A stretch of 64,000 nucleotides of DNA from assembly GCA_050260515.1 (NCBI GenBank), contig JBLNCI010000016.1:111810-175809 (forward strand), given 5' to 3'. Within the stretch, counting starts at the first letter, position 1. Each line of letters starts with the position of its first letter. The notes under the pieces were generated by a model that was given only the letters and a program-made list of their open reading frames with translations, made no database searches and was not told where the DNA came from. A program made the position numbers and the translations under genes. This DNA is from DATJIG01 sp050260515. Its GTDB lineage: Bacteria > Pseudomonadota > Alphaproteobacteria > SMXQ01. This document shows positions 43,661-51,983 of the stretch, piece by piece.

Positions 43661-44895
43661 GAGGTCCGTGACTGTATCAGCGCCATAAGCCGCGCTTCCA
43701 TGTCGGCGAGAATCCGATCGGCCCCGAGATGCTCGACGGCATAGGACCGCGCCGCGACGCCGAGCGCCCGCCGCCGCTCCGGCGCGCGGGCGAGGTCGGC
43801 AATCGCGGCGGCGAGCGCCGCGGCGTCGCCCGGCGCAACGGTGATGCCGCACCCGGCGAGCGCGCGGCCGACCTGGGAGTCGGGTGTGACCGTCGCCACG
43901 ACCGGACGCCCCGAAGCCAGCATCGGCCCGAGCTTCGACGGCATCACCAGGTCGGCGACGTCGGCGCGCTGCGGCAGCACGTGGATGTCGGCGACGCCGA
44001 GCAGATCGTTGAGCCGCTCGTGGGGTTGCAGTGCCGCGAAGCGCACGTTGGGGAGGCCCGACGCCATCGCGACGAGGCGCTCGCGCGCGCTGCCGTCGCC
44101 CGACAGCAGGAACAGCGGTGATCTTTCATCGGAGGCCATCGTCCGTGCCGCCGCGATGACGCTCTCGAGCCCGTGCTTCTCGCCCATGCTGCCGGAGTAG
44201 AGGACGACCGTCGCGTCGTCGGCGATCCCGAGCTCGCGTCGCAGCGGACTGACGCCCGCCAGCGGCCGGATGGCGTCGGTATCGACCAAGTTCGGGAACA
44301 GATGGCGGCGCCCGGGAGCGACGCCCTTCTTGCCGAGGCGTTCGATCATCTTCGGCGAGATGGTCGAGACGACGTCGAACCGCCGCAGCAGCGCGCGTTC
44401 CGTCGCCGCCGACGCGCGCCGGACGGCGCTGCCGCCGAGCAGCCCGATCCCGAACGCGGCGTCGAGCTCGAAGTCCTGAACGTGCAACCACGTCCGCGCT
44501 CTCGCGACGCGGGCGGCGGCGAGCGCGACCGGGCTTGAGATCAGCGCCGGTGCGATCGAGACCACCACCTCCGGGCGGCGGATGGCGGCGGCCTTCACGG
44601 CGGAAGGCGCCGCGCCGAGGGCGAACGAGGCGAGATGGAGGACGCGCCGGGATCCCGTGGCGCGCGCGGGGACGTAGAGCGGGCATCGGATGACCTCGCA
44701 CCCGTGCCAGGTCTCCGCATGCCAGCCGCGTCCGCGGTACTCGGACGGGATATCCCACGCCGGATAATAGGGAGGCGCCGTCACCACCGTGACCTCGTGG
44801 CCGCGTGCGGCGAGCCAGGCGGCCATCTCGCCCGAGTACTTCCCGACGCCGGTCAGCTCCGGCGCGAAGTTCAGGCCGACGATGAGGAGGCGCAT
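43657..44895 (-). CDS. WcaI-like glycosyltransferase family 4
   Basis: 412 residues. MRLLIVGLNFAPELTGVGKY, then VVTAPPYYPAW, are hallmarks of the WcaI/colanic-acid-type transferase. The donor domain shows VLYSGSMGEKHGLESVI and LPQRADVADLVMPSKLGPML. It often adds the second sugar, frequently fucose, to the glucose primed by WcaJ. This fits gmd and fcl nearby. The ATG at 44895 is 28 bases after the wcaJ stop. Confidence 0.87.
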   Translation of the reverse strand: MRLLIVGLNFAPELTGVGKYSGEMAAWLAARGHEVTVVTAPPYYPAWDIPSEYRGRGWHAETWHGCEVIRCPLYVPARATGSRRVLHLASFALGAAPSAVKAAAIRRPEVVVSIAPALISSPVALAAARVARARTWLHVQDFELDAAFGIGLLGGSAVRRASAATERALLRRFDVVSTISPKMIERLGKKGVAPGRRHLFPNLVDTDAIRPLAGVSPLRRELGIADDATVVLYSGSMGEKHGLESVIAAARTMASDERSPLFLLSGDGSARERLVAMASGLPNVRFAALQPHERLNDLLGVADIHVLPQRADVADLVMPSKLGPMLASGRPVVATVTPDSQVGRALAGCGITVAPGDAAALAAAIADLARAPERRRALGVAARSYAVEHLGADRILADMEARLMALIQSRTS

Positions 44896-44923
44896 GTGCG
44901 GCGGAGAAGCAGGGCGCGCGGTC

Positions 44924-46396
44924 TCAATAGGCGTTGATCCGCCGCAGCAGGATCGGAATGCTGCGGAGCAGGATCTCGAGATCGAGCCACAGCGACCAGC
45001 GCTCGATGTAGTCGAGATCGTAGGCAAGTCGCAGATTGGCCTTCTCGAGCGTATCGACCTCGCCGCGCAGGCCATGGACCTGGGCCCACCCCGTGATGCC
45101 GGGCTTCACCTTGTGGCGGTGGAGGTATTCCTCGACAGCTTCGTGATACAGCCGGTCGCCGGCCTTCATCGCCACCGCGTGCGGTCGCGGGCCGACCAGC
45201 GACATGTCGCCGCGCAGCACGTTCAGGAGCTGCGGCAGTTCGTCGAGGCTCATCTCGCGAAGCAGACGCCCGATTCGCGTCACGCGCGGATCGTCGCGGA
45301 CGGTCCTCATCTGGCCGGTGGGGTCGCCGGCGTCGATGTACATCGTCCGGAACTTCAGCACCTCGATCGGGCGATTGTTGAAGCCGAATCGTCGTTGCGC
45401 GAACAATACCGGTCCCCGGCTGTCGACGCGGATCGCGACGGCGATCAGCGCCATCAGCGGGGCGAACAGGATCAGCAGCCCGAGGCCGATGATCTTGTCC
45501 TCGAGCCACTTGGCGACGGCGCTCCACTGCTTCAGCGGACGGTCGATGATCTCGAGCATCGGGACGCCGCCGACGTGGCTCAGGCCGCGGATCAGCATCG
45601 TCGAGACGACCGGCACGGCGCTGACCCGGAGATCCACCGGCAAGAGCCGCAGCTTCTCAACCAGCTCCTCGAGGCGGTGCTCGGCCCCGAGCGGCAGCGC
45701 GAGGATGATCTCGTCGACCTCGGTGTCGCGCGCGAACCGCAGGAGATCGTCGGTCGTTCCCAACACGCGGTGGCCACAAACGGTCGGCGCGATGCGAGTC
45801 TTCCGGTCGTCGAACACGCCGACGACCGAAACCGCGTTCTCGGCCGTCGCCAACCGCCCGAGCAGCCGCTCGCCGATCTCGCCGGCACCGACAATCACGA
45901 CGCGGCGCGCGAGGTAGCCGAGGTGACTCCAGTACCCGATGGCGACATTGAGTGCTACCCGGAGCGCCACCAGAGAGCCGAGGCTGACCATCGTCCAGGC
46001 CATGGTCCAGCCGCGCGAGTACGCCTGGGACACTTTGGCGATGTAGGCGAGCAGGAGCAGCACCGACAACGTCGCGAACCACGCCAGTGCGACCCGCGTG
46101 ATCTGCCAGCGCGTCGAAGACAGCCGCTCAAAGCGATACCCGCCGGCGCGATCGAACCCGACCACGAAGACGATCGCCCCCAACGCACCGGTCAGGCCGT
46201 AGCGGTCAAGCTGCTCCTCGGATCCGATGTAGCCGAGGTAGCCGGAGAAGGCGATCAGCGCAGCGAACACGATGACGGCGAAGTCGACGATCTTCGTCGT
46301 CTCGGAGATGATCTCCGGCGTCAGCAGCGAACGCGGACGGCCGTCGCCGGACGCCGACGGGCGCGGAGAGCCTGACTTCTTCGGTTCGGCGTTCAT
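44924..46396 (-). CDS. wcaJ: Undecaprenyl-phosphate glucose phosphotransferase
   Basis: 491 residues. Four or five N-terminal membrane helices are followed by a CoA-binding-like Rossmann domain (VVIVGAGEIGERLLGRL) and a C-terminal bacterial sugar transferase. The last shows VLKFRTM, TRIGRLLREMSLDELPQL, SLVGPRPHA and KPGITGWAQV. It transfers glucose-1-phosphate to undecaprenyl phosphate, the first step of repeat assembly. The ATG at 46396 is used; an in-frame ATG at 46444 would add 16 residues but lies within the inverted repeat 46421-46456. It heads a three-gene minus-strand unit with the WcaI-like and third FkbM genes. Confidence 0.92.
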   Translation of the reverse strand: MNAEPKKSGSPRPSASGDGRPRSLLTPEIISETTKIVDFAVIVFAALIAFSGYLGYIGSEEQLDRYGLTGALGAIVFVVGFDRAGGYRFERLSSTRWQITRVALAWFATLSVLLLLAYIAKVSQAYSRGWTMAWTMVSLGSLVALRVALNVAIGYWSHLGYLARRVVIVGAGEIGERLLGRLATAENAVSVVGVFDDRKTRIAPTVCGHRVLGTTDDLLRFARDTEVDEIILALPLGAEHRLEELVEKLRLLPVDLRVSAVPVVSTMLIRGLSHVGGVPMLEIIDRPLKQWSAVAKWLEDKIIGLGLLILFAPLMALIAVAIRVDSRGPVLFAQRRFGFNNRPIEVLKFRTMYIDAGDPTGQMRTVRDDPRVTRIGRLLREMSLDELPQLLNVLRGDMSLVGPRPHAVAMKAGDRLYHEAVEEYLHRHKVKPGITGWAQVHGLRGEVDTLEKANLRLAYDLDYIERWSLWLDLEILLRSIPILLRRINAY

Positions 46397-46420
46397 GGCG
46401 CGGCGCCAGCTTCGGGGGTA

Positions 46421-46456
46421 CTTACCGGAAAATACTGGACCCATCGAAACGGTAAG
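46421..46456. promoter_or_regulatory. Inverted repeat CTTACCG-N22-CGGTAAG upstream of wcaJ
   Basis: Perfect 7-bp arms at 46421-46427 and 46450-46456. They sit between the candidate minus-strand promoter (46469-46495) and the preferred wcaJ start, so the element would be in the 5' leader. It may be an operator or an RNA hairpin. Confidence 0.4.
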
Positions 46457-46468
46457 ACGGACCCAATC

Positions 46469-46495
46469 ATTATAGTTTCACCGCACTTAAGGCAA
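46469..46495 (-). promoter_or_regulatory. Candidate promoter for wcaJ
   Basis: On the minus strand TTGCCT (46495-46490) and a perfect TATAAT (46474-46469) are separated by 15 bases. That spacing is shorter than optimal, but the -10 box is exact and rare in such GC-rich DNA. It would start transcription about 65 bases before the wcaJ ATG. Confidence 0.45.
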
Positions 46496-46690
46496 CGTGA
46501 AGCCGGCGAATACCGGTGGTTTTGCACACGACGTGATCGGCGACACACACTGTTGATCCGATTGGCCGCTCGAAGGGGCTGCCGCTTGCATGGCACTGCC
46601 CGTGCGATCGCCTCCCGGACATGTGAACGCCTCGTTAAGGGGTCATAAACCCGGAGAATGCTTTGCTGGCGAGGCTCCGAGGAGAACGAC

Positions 46691-46855
46691 ATGAGCCCTG
46701 TTCAGCGCGGAAACCTTGAGGTCTTGAGCGAGTGGCAGGGCGCAGAGCCCGCCGCCCTCGACCCGACCAAGCTCGCTGTCTGGATCTTCGCCACCGCATC
46801 CTCCTGGGTGGCCGTCGTCGCCATCGCGTTGATCGTTTTCAGCACGGTGTTCTGA
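46691..46855 (+). CDS. Small single-span membrane protein
   Basis: 54 residues, not recognised. A polar N-terminus (about 1-28) is followed by one hydrophobic helix, VWIFATASSWVAVVAIALIV, ending near the C-terminus. Translation is supported by AGGAG six bases before the ATG at 46691. It stands between wcaJ (opposite strand) and gmd (134 bases downstream, same strand), so it may be a small regulator or partner of the polysaccharide machinery. This is inference from position only. Confidence 0.6.
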   Translation: MSPVQRGNLEVLSEWQGAEPAALDPTKLAVWIFATASSWVAVVAIALIVFSTVF

Positions 46856-46989
46856 CGGTTCGCGGCGAGCCTTCCGCTCGCGTTGTTTTTGATGCGGGCT
46901 GCCCTCGTTCGGCTATATCGTCTTGCCGCACCGGCCCCGTGGCAGCCTCCGCTCCGGGACGCACGGCTCGTCCCTGAGCTGGAGAGGTC

Positions 46990-48024
46990 ATGAAAACAGC
47001 GCTGATCACCGGGGTCACCGGCCAGGACGGGGCCTATCTCGCCGAATTCCTGATCGCGCGCGGCTACACCGTCCACGGCATCATCCGCAGGGCGTCTACG
47101 TTCAACACCGGCCGCATCGAGAACCTGTACCGGGATCCGCACGATCCTGCCGCCCGTCTCTACCTCCACTACGGCGATCTCACCGACGGCACCAGTCTCA
47201 GGCGCATTCTCGAAGCGGTGCGCCCCGACGAGATCTACAACCTCGGCGCGCAGTCGCACGTGAAGGTCTCGTTCGAGCAGCCGGAGTACACGGCGGACGT
47301 CGTCTACACCGGCACGTTGCGACTGCTCGAGGTGCTCCGGGACCACATCCAGACCGCCGGGCGCCAGGTGCGCATGTATCAGGCGGGCTCGTCGGAGATG
47401 TACGGGGAATCCGCTCCGCCGCAGAACGAAGACACTCCGTTTCGGCCGCGCTCGCCCTACGCGGTGAGCAAGGCGGCGGCGCACTGGATCGCGCGCAACT
47501 ATCGTGACGCGTACGGGATGTTCATCGCCAACGGCATCCTGTTCAATCACGAGAGCCCGCTGCGCGGCGAGACCTTCGTCACGCGCAAGATCACGCGGGC
47601 CGCCGGGCGCATCAAGCTCGGGCTGCAGGACAAGCTCTATCTCGGCAATCTCGACGCGCGCCGCGACTGGGGTTTTGCCGGCGACTACGTCGAGGCGATG
47701 TGGATGATGCTGCAGCACGAGTCTCCTGGCGACTACGTGGTCGCGACCGGCGAGAGCTATTCGGTCCGGGATTTCCTCGAGGAGGCGTTCCGGCAGCTCG
47801 ACCTCGATTGGCGGCCTCATGTCGAGATCGACGCCCGTTACTTCCGGCCGACAGAGGTGGACGCCCTCCAGGGCGATGCGAGTCGCGCGCGCTTGGTGCT
47901 CGGGTGGCGACCGCGCACGTCGTTCAAGGAACTGGTCCGGATGATGGTCGAGTCCGACCTGGAGCTGGCGCGGCAGGAAAAGACGCTCGCCGACGCCGGC
48001 CATGCCCACGTGCGGCGATGCTGA
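46990..48024 (+). CDS. gmd: GDP-mannose 4,6-dehydratase
   Basis: 344 residues, an extended SDR of normal Gmd length. The NADP loop is GVTGQDGAYLAEFL, IIRRASTFNTGRIENLY binds the cofactor, SSEMYGE carries the active-site Ser/Glu, and YAVSKAAAHW has the YxxxK. It makes GDP-4-keto-6-deoxymannose, the precursor of GDP-L-fucose (with fcl at 51016). GGAGAGG lies just before the ATG. Confidence 0.95.
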   Translation: MKTALITGVTGQDGAYLAEFLIARGYTVHGIIRRASTFNTGRIENLYRDPHDPAARLYLHYGDLTDGTSLRRILEAVRPDEIYNLGAQSHVKVSFEQPEYTADVVYTGTLRLLEVLRDHIQTAGRQVRMYQAGSSEMYGESAPPQNEDTPFRPRSPYAVSKAAAHWIARNYRDAYGMFIANGILFNHESPLRGETFVTRKITRAAGRIKLGLQDKLYLGNLDARRDWGFAGDYVEAMWMMLQHESPGDYVVATGESYSVRDFLEEAFRQLDLDWRPHVEIDARYFRPTEVDALQGDASRARLVLGWRPRTSFKELVRMMVESDLELARQEKTLADAGHAHVRRC

Positions 48025-48036
48025 GCGGCGTTCGTC

Positions 48037-50115
48037 CTACGCCTTCACGACCCAGCGATCGCGACCGCCGCGGTTCTCGAGCGCGTTGAGGAACGCCGCG
48101 ACCACGCCCGCGTGATAGCGTGCGCCCGCCTCGTTTCCGATCAGCCGCGCGACCTCGGCGATGTCCGCGCCCTTGCGGTAGGCGCGGTCGCTCGTCATCG
48201 CCACCACCTGGTTCGCGAGCGCGACGATCTGCGCCGTGATCAGGACGTTGCCGCCCTTGAGCCCGTTGGGCCAGCCGGTGCCGTCGTGATGCTCGTGGAT
48301 CTCGCGCAGGGTCTCGGCGACCGGGCCCTCGAAGCCGATGCGCTCGACGAACGACGCCCACTTCAGCGCCGCCTGGCGCGTCTCCGCGACTTCCTCGTCG
48401 CTCAGCGGGCCCGGCCGCGTCAGCACGTCGGACGACACCAGCACCTTCCAGAAGTTCACGAGGCGGCCGGCGGTGGTCGCGGTCTCGACCGAGAGGTCGT
48501 CGAGCTTCATCTCGCGGGCGATCTCGGCCGAGATCCGGGCGACGCGCTCCGACTGGCCGACCGCGGACGGATCGCGCTGGTCGACGATCTTCACTAGCGT
48601 GTCGACCAGGCGCTGAAGCCGGATCTCGTGCTTCTCGCGCGCGCGCACGACGTCGGTGATGTCGGAATCGAGGACCAGAACGGTCGGATGACGCGCGCCA
48701 TCGCGGATGATGGCCACCGCGCGGGTCTGCGCGACGCGGAGCGAGGCTCCGTCCCCGGTGCGTTCGGTCCGTGAGATCACGGTTCCGCCCGCCGCACCGG
48801 CGATGGCGACGATATCGGCGTAACGCCGCGCGTCCTCGGGGCCGAAGACGCTGGCGAGCGTCTTGCCGATCACGTCCTGGGTCGGCAGGGCGAAACGGTC
48901 GCCCAGCGGCTTGTTGGCGAACGTCACCTTGCCGTCGCTGACGATGAAGATCGTGTCGGGCACCGAATCCGTCACCAGGGTGAGCAACCGCTGGTTGTGA
49001 TCGAGCTCGCGCGCGGCGAGCAGGTAGCGCTCCGCCGCCTCGCTCGCGCGCACCGAGGCGCCATGGCGCCACACCGATACGAACGCTCCGGCGACGGCGA
49101 GGATCAGCACGAAGAACAGCGTGAGCATCCGCCGCGCGCGGATCTCGCTGTCGGCGAGCGCTTCGGCGCGGTCGACCTTCTCGACCAGCACCCAGGGGAC
49201 GTGCGGCAGGGCGCGGCTGGTGAACAGGACCGACGTGCCGCGGTAGTCCTCGAGCCGTCCTGCCGCGCCGGTGCGTTCGAGCGCCGCCGCTTCGGCGAGG
49301 CGATCCGGATTGAGCGTCGACCGGCGCTCGAGCGGACGGCCGCCGTCGAGCAGCGGCGACAGGTGCTCGACGACGTTCGCGCCGCCGCGCACCAGCTCGG
49401 CTTCCAGCGAGCGTTCGGTCGCGCCGGGCTGCCGCAGCAGCGGGTAAAGCTCGGGGGCGACGTCCTTGATGCCGACGACCCAGGCGATCTGGCGATCCGG
49501 ATCGCCGTTGCCCTGCACGTCGTAAAGCGGCACCGCGAACCCCATCGTCGGCGTTTCGGAGCCTGCGAGGTAGAGATCGCGGACGGCTGCCGCTCCCGGA
49601 GATCGCGAGGCGAGAAAGGCGCGCCACGAATCGTCGAGCGCCGGCATCCCGGGGGTCGCGACCAGCAGGCGCCCGTCGCGAGCGACGATGGCAATGCCCC
49701 CGGAGCCCGCCCGCTCGACGTTCGCCGGAACCGGCGGGCTGGCGGCGCCCCGCGCGAACCCTCCGTTCTGGGCGGTGATGATCAGCAGGTTGCGAAGATA
49801 AGACCGTTCCGGCGGCTCGCTGGCGGCCGGTGCGTCAGCACCGCCCGCGAGCTGCATCGCATAGAGCTGGACGGCGCCGTTGCCGGCGATCGAGCCCACG
49901 GTCGCGAGCTGCTGTTCGATCCAGCGCGCGACCTCGCTCGAACGGCTGTCGGCGATGAGGTCGAGCCGGACCTGCCAGCCGCGCACGTCGCGCTCGCGCT
50001 CGCCGGCCACGAAACGCCAGGCCGCGACCATTCCGATGGCGGCGACGACGATGAACGCCGCCGCCATGAGCGCGATCTGAACATGCGGTGAACGGCGGAG
50101 CGTCTTTTCGGTCAT
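48037..50115 (-). CDS. Membrane PAS sensor with degenerate HD-GYP domain
   Basis: 692 residues. TM1 (about 12-32), a large periplasmic Cache-like region (about 36-325), TM2 (about 328-348), a PAS domain (about 378-495) and a C-terminal domain with the HD-GYP fold pattern. Key residues are lost. The first His of the usual GHSxRV is Gln (VGQSERV), the HD pair is missing (GRLVNFWK where LHDIGK is expected), GYP reads GWP (HHDGTGWPNGL), and the VADxFDAL Asp is gone (VALANQVVAM). It is therefore unlikely to hydrolyse cyclic-di-GMP but could bind it or signal by shape. It is divergent from the LapG-like protease gene, 89 bases apart. Confidence 0.82.
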   Translation of the reverse strand: MTEKTLRRSPHVQIALMAAAFIVVAAIGMVAAWRFVAGERERDVRGWQVRLDLIADSRSSEVARWIEQQLATVGSIAGNGAVQLYAMQLAGGADAPAASEPPERSYLRNLLIITAQNGGFARGAASPPVPANVERAGSGGIAIVARDGRLLVATPGMPALDDSWRAFLASRSPGAAAVRDLYLAGSETPTMGFAVPLYDVQGNGDPDRQIAWVVGIKDVAPELYPLLRQPGATERSLEAELVRGGANVVEHLSPLLDGGRPLERRSTLNPDRLAEAAALERTGAAGRLEDYRGTSVLFTSRALPHVPWVLVEKVDRAEALADSEIRARRMLTLFFVLILAVAGAFVSVWRHGASVRASEAAERYLLAARELDHNQRLLTLVTDSVPDTIFIVSDGKVTFANKPLGDRFALPTQDVIGKTLASVFGPEDARRYADIVAIAGAAGGTVISRTERTGDGASLRVAQTRAVAIIRDGARHPTVLVLDSDITDVVRAREKHEIRLQRLVDTLVKIVDQRDPSAVGQSERVARISAEIAREMKLDDLSVETATTAGRLVNFWKVLVSSDVLTRPGPLSDEEVAETRQAALKWASFVERIGFEGPVAETLREIHEHHDGTGWPNGLKGGNVLITAQIVALANQVVAMTSDRAYRKGADIAEVARLIGNEAGARYHAGVVAAFLNALENRGGRDRWVVKA

Positions 50116-50204
50116 GGAGCCACAATATGGACGCGGCGATTTAACCGGCCGTTAAGGACGTCTTGGCTTAGTGAACGTTTGCGCCCACGTCGCCGCCAAG
50201 GACC

Positions 50205-50921
50205 ATGAACGCCCGACTATATCGCGCCGCGCCCCATCGCGTAAGGCTCCGCGCCGTCTCGGTGGCCGCGGTGCTGCTCGCGGGCATGGCCTTTGCGGCA
50301 CCCGGGGCGCGGGCCGAGGGCCGCAGCTATCCCGCGCTCTTCGGCAGCGACGAACGCATGTTCGCCGGAGCCGCGGCGTTCCCGAAGTGGAGCGAGATGC
50401 TGGAACGCCTTGCCCGTCACGAGGCGATCCGCGTCAAGCCGTGTCGCTGGGAGCAGGGCATCAATGTCTGCGAGGTCGGCAAGTGGACGGCGTTCGTCGA
50501 CACTCAGCGCGGCCGTCCGCTGCGCGACATGCTCGACGCCGTGAACGCCTACATGAATGCCTACCCGTACGTGCTCGACCTCGCGACGTGGGGGGTCGAG
50601 GACTACTGGGAAACCCCGCAGGAGCACGTCAGCTACGGCGGCGATTGCGAGGACTACGCGATCGCCAAGTTCATGACCCTGCGCAAGCTGGGGGTGCCGG
50701 CGGCCGATCTCAGGGTCGTCGTCCTCAACGACCTCAATCTCAACGTCCAGCACGCGGTCCTCGCCGTCTACACGGCCGACGGCGCCTACATCCTCGACAA
50801 TCAGGCGGCGCAGGTGCAGCGCGCCGAACGCATCGTCCACTACCAGCCGATCTACTCGGTCACCGAGGGCTCGTGGTGGCTGCACGTGCCGGGTCCCCAG
50901 ACGCAGGTGGCCCGCCGCTAG
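50205..50921 (+). CDS. Periplasmic transglutaminase-like cysteine protease (BTLCP/LapG type)
   Basis: 238 residues. A signal peptide (about 1-37, cleaved after GARA) is followed by the bacterial transglutaminase-like fold with Cys148 (GGDCEDYA), His183 (VQHAVL) and Asp198 (ILDNQ) as a catalytic triad. LapG, the best-known member, cleaves surface adhesins under control of the cyclic-di-GMP receptor LapD. No large adhesin or LapD is in this window. The divergent degenerate HD-GYP membrane protein is the obvious candidate partner. Confidence 0.88.
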   Translation: MNARLYRAAPHRVRLRAVSVAAVLLAGMAFAAPGARAEGRSYPALFGSDERMFAGAAAFPKWSEMLERLARHEAIRVKPCRWEQGINVCEVGKWTAFVDTQRGRPLRDMLDAVNAYMNAYPYVLDLATWGVEDYWETPQEHVSYGGDCEDYAIAKFMTLRKLGVPAADLRVVVLNDLNLNVQHAVLAVYTADGAYILDNQAAQVQRAERIVHYQPIYSVTEGSWWLHVPGPQTQVARR

Positions 50922-51015
50922 CCGTTCGCGGCCACGTCGGGCGCTTACCGCGAGCCGTCGTGACGTGATACTGTCTCGCTCACCACAGGCGAGCCAGGAC
51001 CGAGAAAGCCCCTCC

Positions 51016-51957
51016 GTGAGGATCGACAGCCGGATTTACGTCGCGGGCCACCGCGGCCTTGTCGGATCGGCGATCGTTCGCAGGCTTCAGGCCGACGGCT
51101 GCCGCCATCTGGTGATGCGCTCCCGCGCCGAGCTGGACCTCACCCGCCAGGACGCCGTCGAGCGCTTCTTCGCCCAGGAGCGTCCCGAGTACGTGTTCCT
51201 CGCCGCGGCCAAGGTCGGCGGCATCATCGCCAACGACACCCGTCCCGCCGACTTCATCCGCGACAACCTGGCGATCCAGACCAACGTCATCGAGGCGGCG
51301 CGCCGGAGCGGCGTGACGAAGCTCCTGTTCCTCGGCTCGTCGTGCATCTACCCGCGTCTCGCGCCGCAGCCGATCCGCGAGGAGAGTCTCCTCACCGGGC
51401 CGCTCGAGCCGACCAACGAGGCCTATGCCATCGCCAAGATCGCCGGCTATATGATGTGCCGCGCCTACTGGCGCCAGCACGGATTCAAGGCCATCTCGCT
51501 GATGCCGGCCAACCTCTACGGCCCCAACGACAACTTCGATCCGCTCGGCTCGCACGTGGTGCCCGGGCTGATCCGCCGCTTCCACGAGGCGAAGGTCGCG
51601 GGCGCGCCCGAGGTCGTGGTGTGGGGCACGGGCACGCCGCGGCGCGAGCTGCTGCAGGTCGACGATCTCGCCGACGCGGCGGTGATGATGATGCGGACGT
51701 ACGACTCGCCCGACATCGTCAACGTCGGCACGGGCGAGGACGCGACCATCGCCGAGATCGCGACGCTGGTGAAGGAGGTGGTCGGCTACCGCGGGCGGCT
51801 GGTGTTCGACTCCTCGAAGCCGGACGGCATGCCGCGCAAGGTGCTCGACGTCACGCGCATCCATGCGCTCGGCTGGCGGGCGCGCATCTCGCTGCGCGAC
51901 GGCCTCGCCGACGCCTACCGGTGGTTCGTGGCCAACATCGCCGACCGCGCCGCCTGA
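51016..51957 (+). CDS. fcl: GDP-L-fucose synthase
   Basis: 313 residues, SDR epimerase/reductase. The NADPH loop is VAGHRGLVGSAIVR, LGSSCIYPRLA and AYAIAKIAGYMM carry the Ser and YxxxK, and GTGTPRRELLQVDDLADA is typical of Fcl/WcaG. It converts the Gmd product to GDP-L-fucose. The start is taken at GTG 51016, which gives the normal family N-terminus; a GTG at 50965 is also in frame. It lies 26 bases upstream of hldE. Confidence 0.93.
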   Translation: MRIDSRIYVAGHRGLVGSAIVRRLQADGCRHLVMRSRAELDLTRQDAVERFFAQERPEYVFLAAAKVGGIIANDTRPADFIRDNLAIQTNVIEAARRSGVTKLLFLGSSCIYPRLAPQPIREESLLTGPLEPTNEAYAIAKIAGYMMCRAYWRQHGFKAISLMPANLYGPNDNFDPLGSHVVPGLIRRFHEAKVAGAPEVVVWGTGTPRRELLQVDDLADAAVMMMRTYDSPDIVNVGTGEDATIAEIATLVKEVVGYRGRLVFDSSKPDGMPRKVLDVTRIHALGWRARISLRDGLADAYRWFVANIADRAA

Positions 51958-51983
51958 GAGACGCAGCGAGCCGATAGAACACG

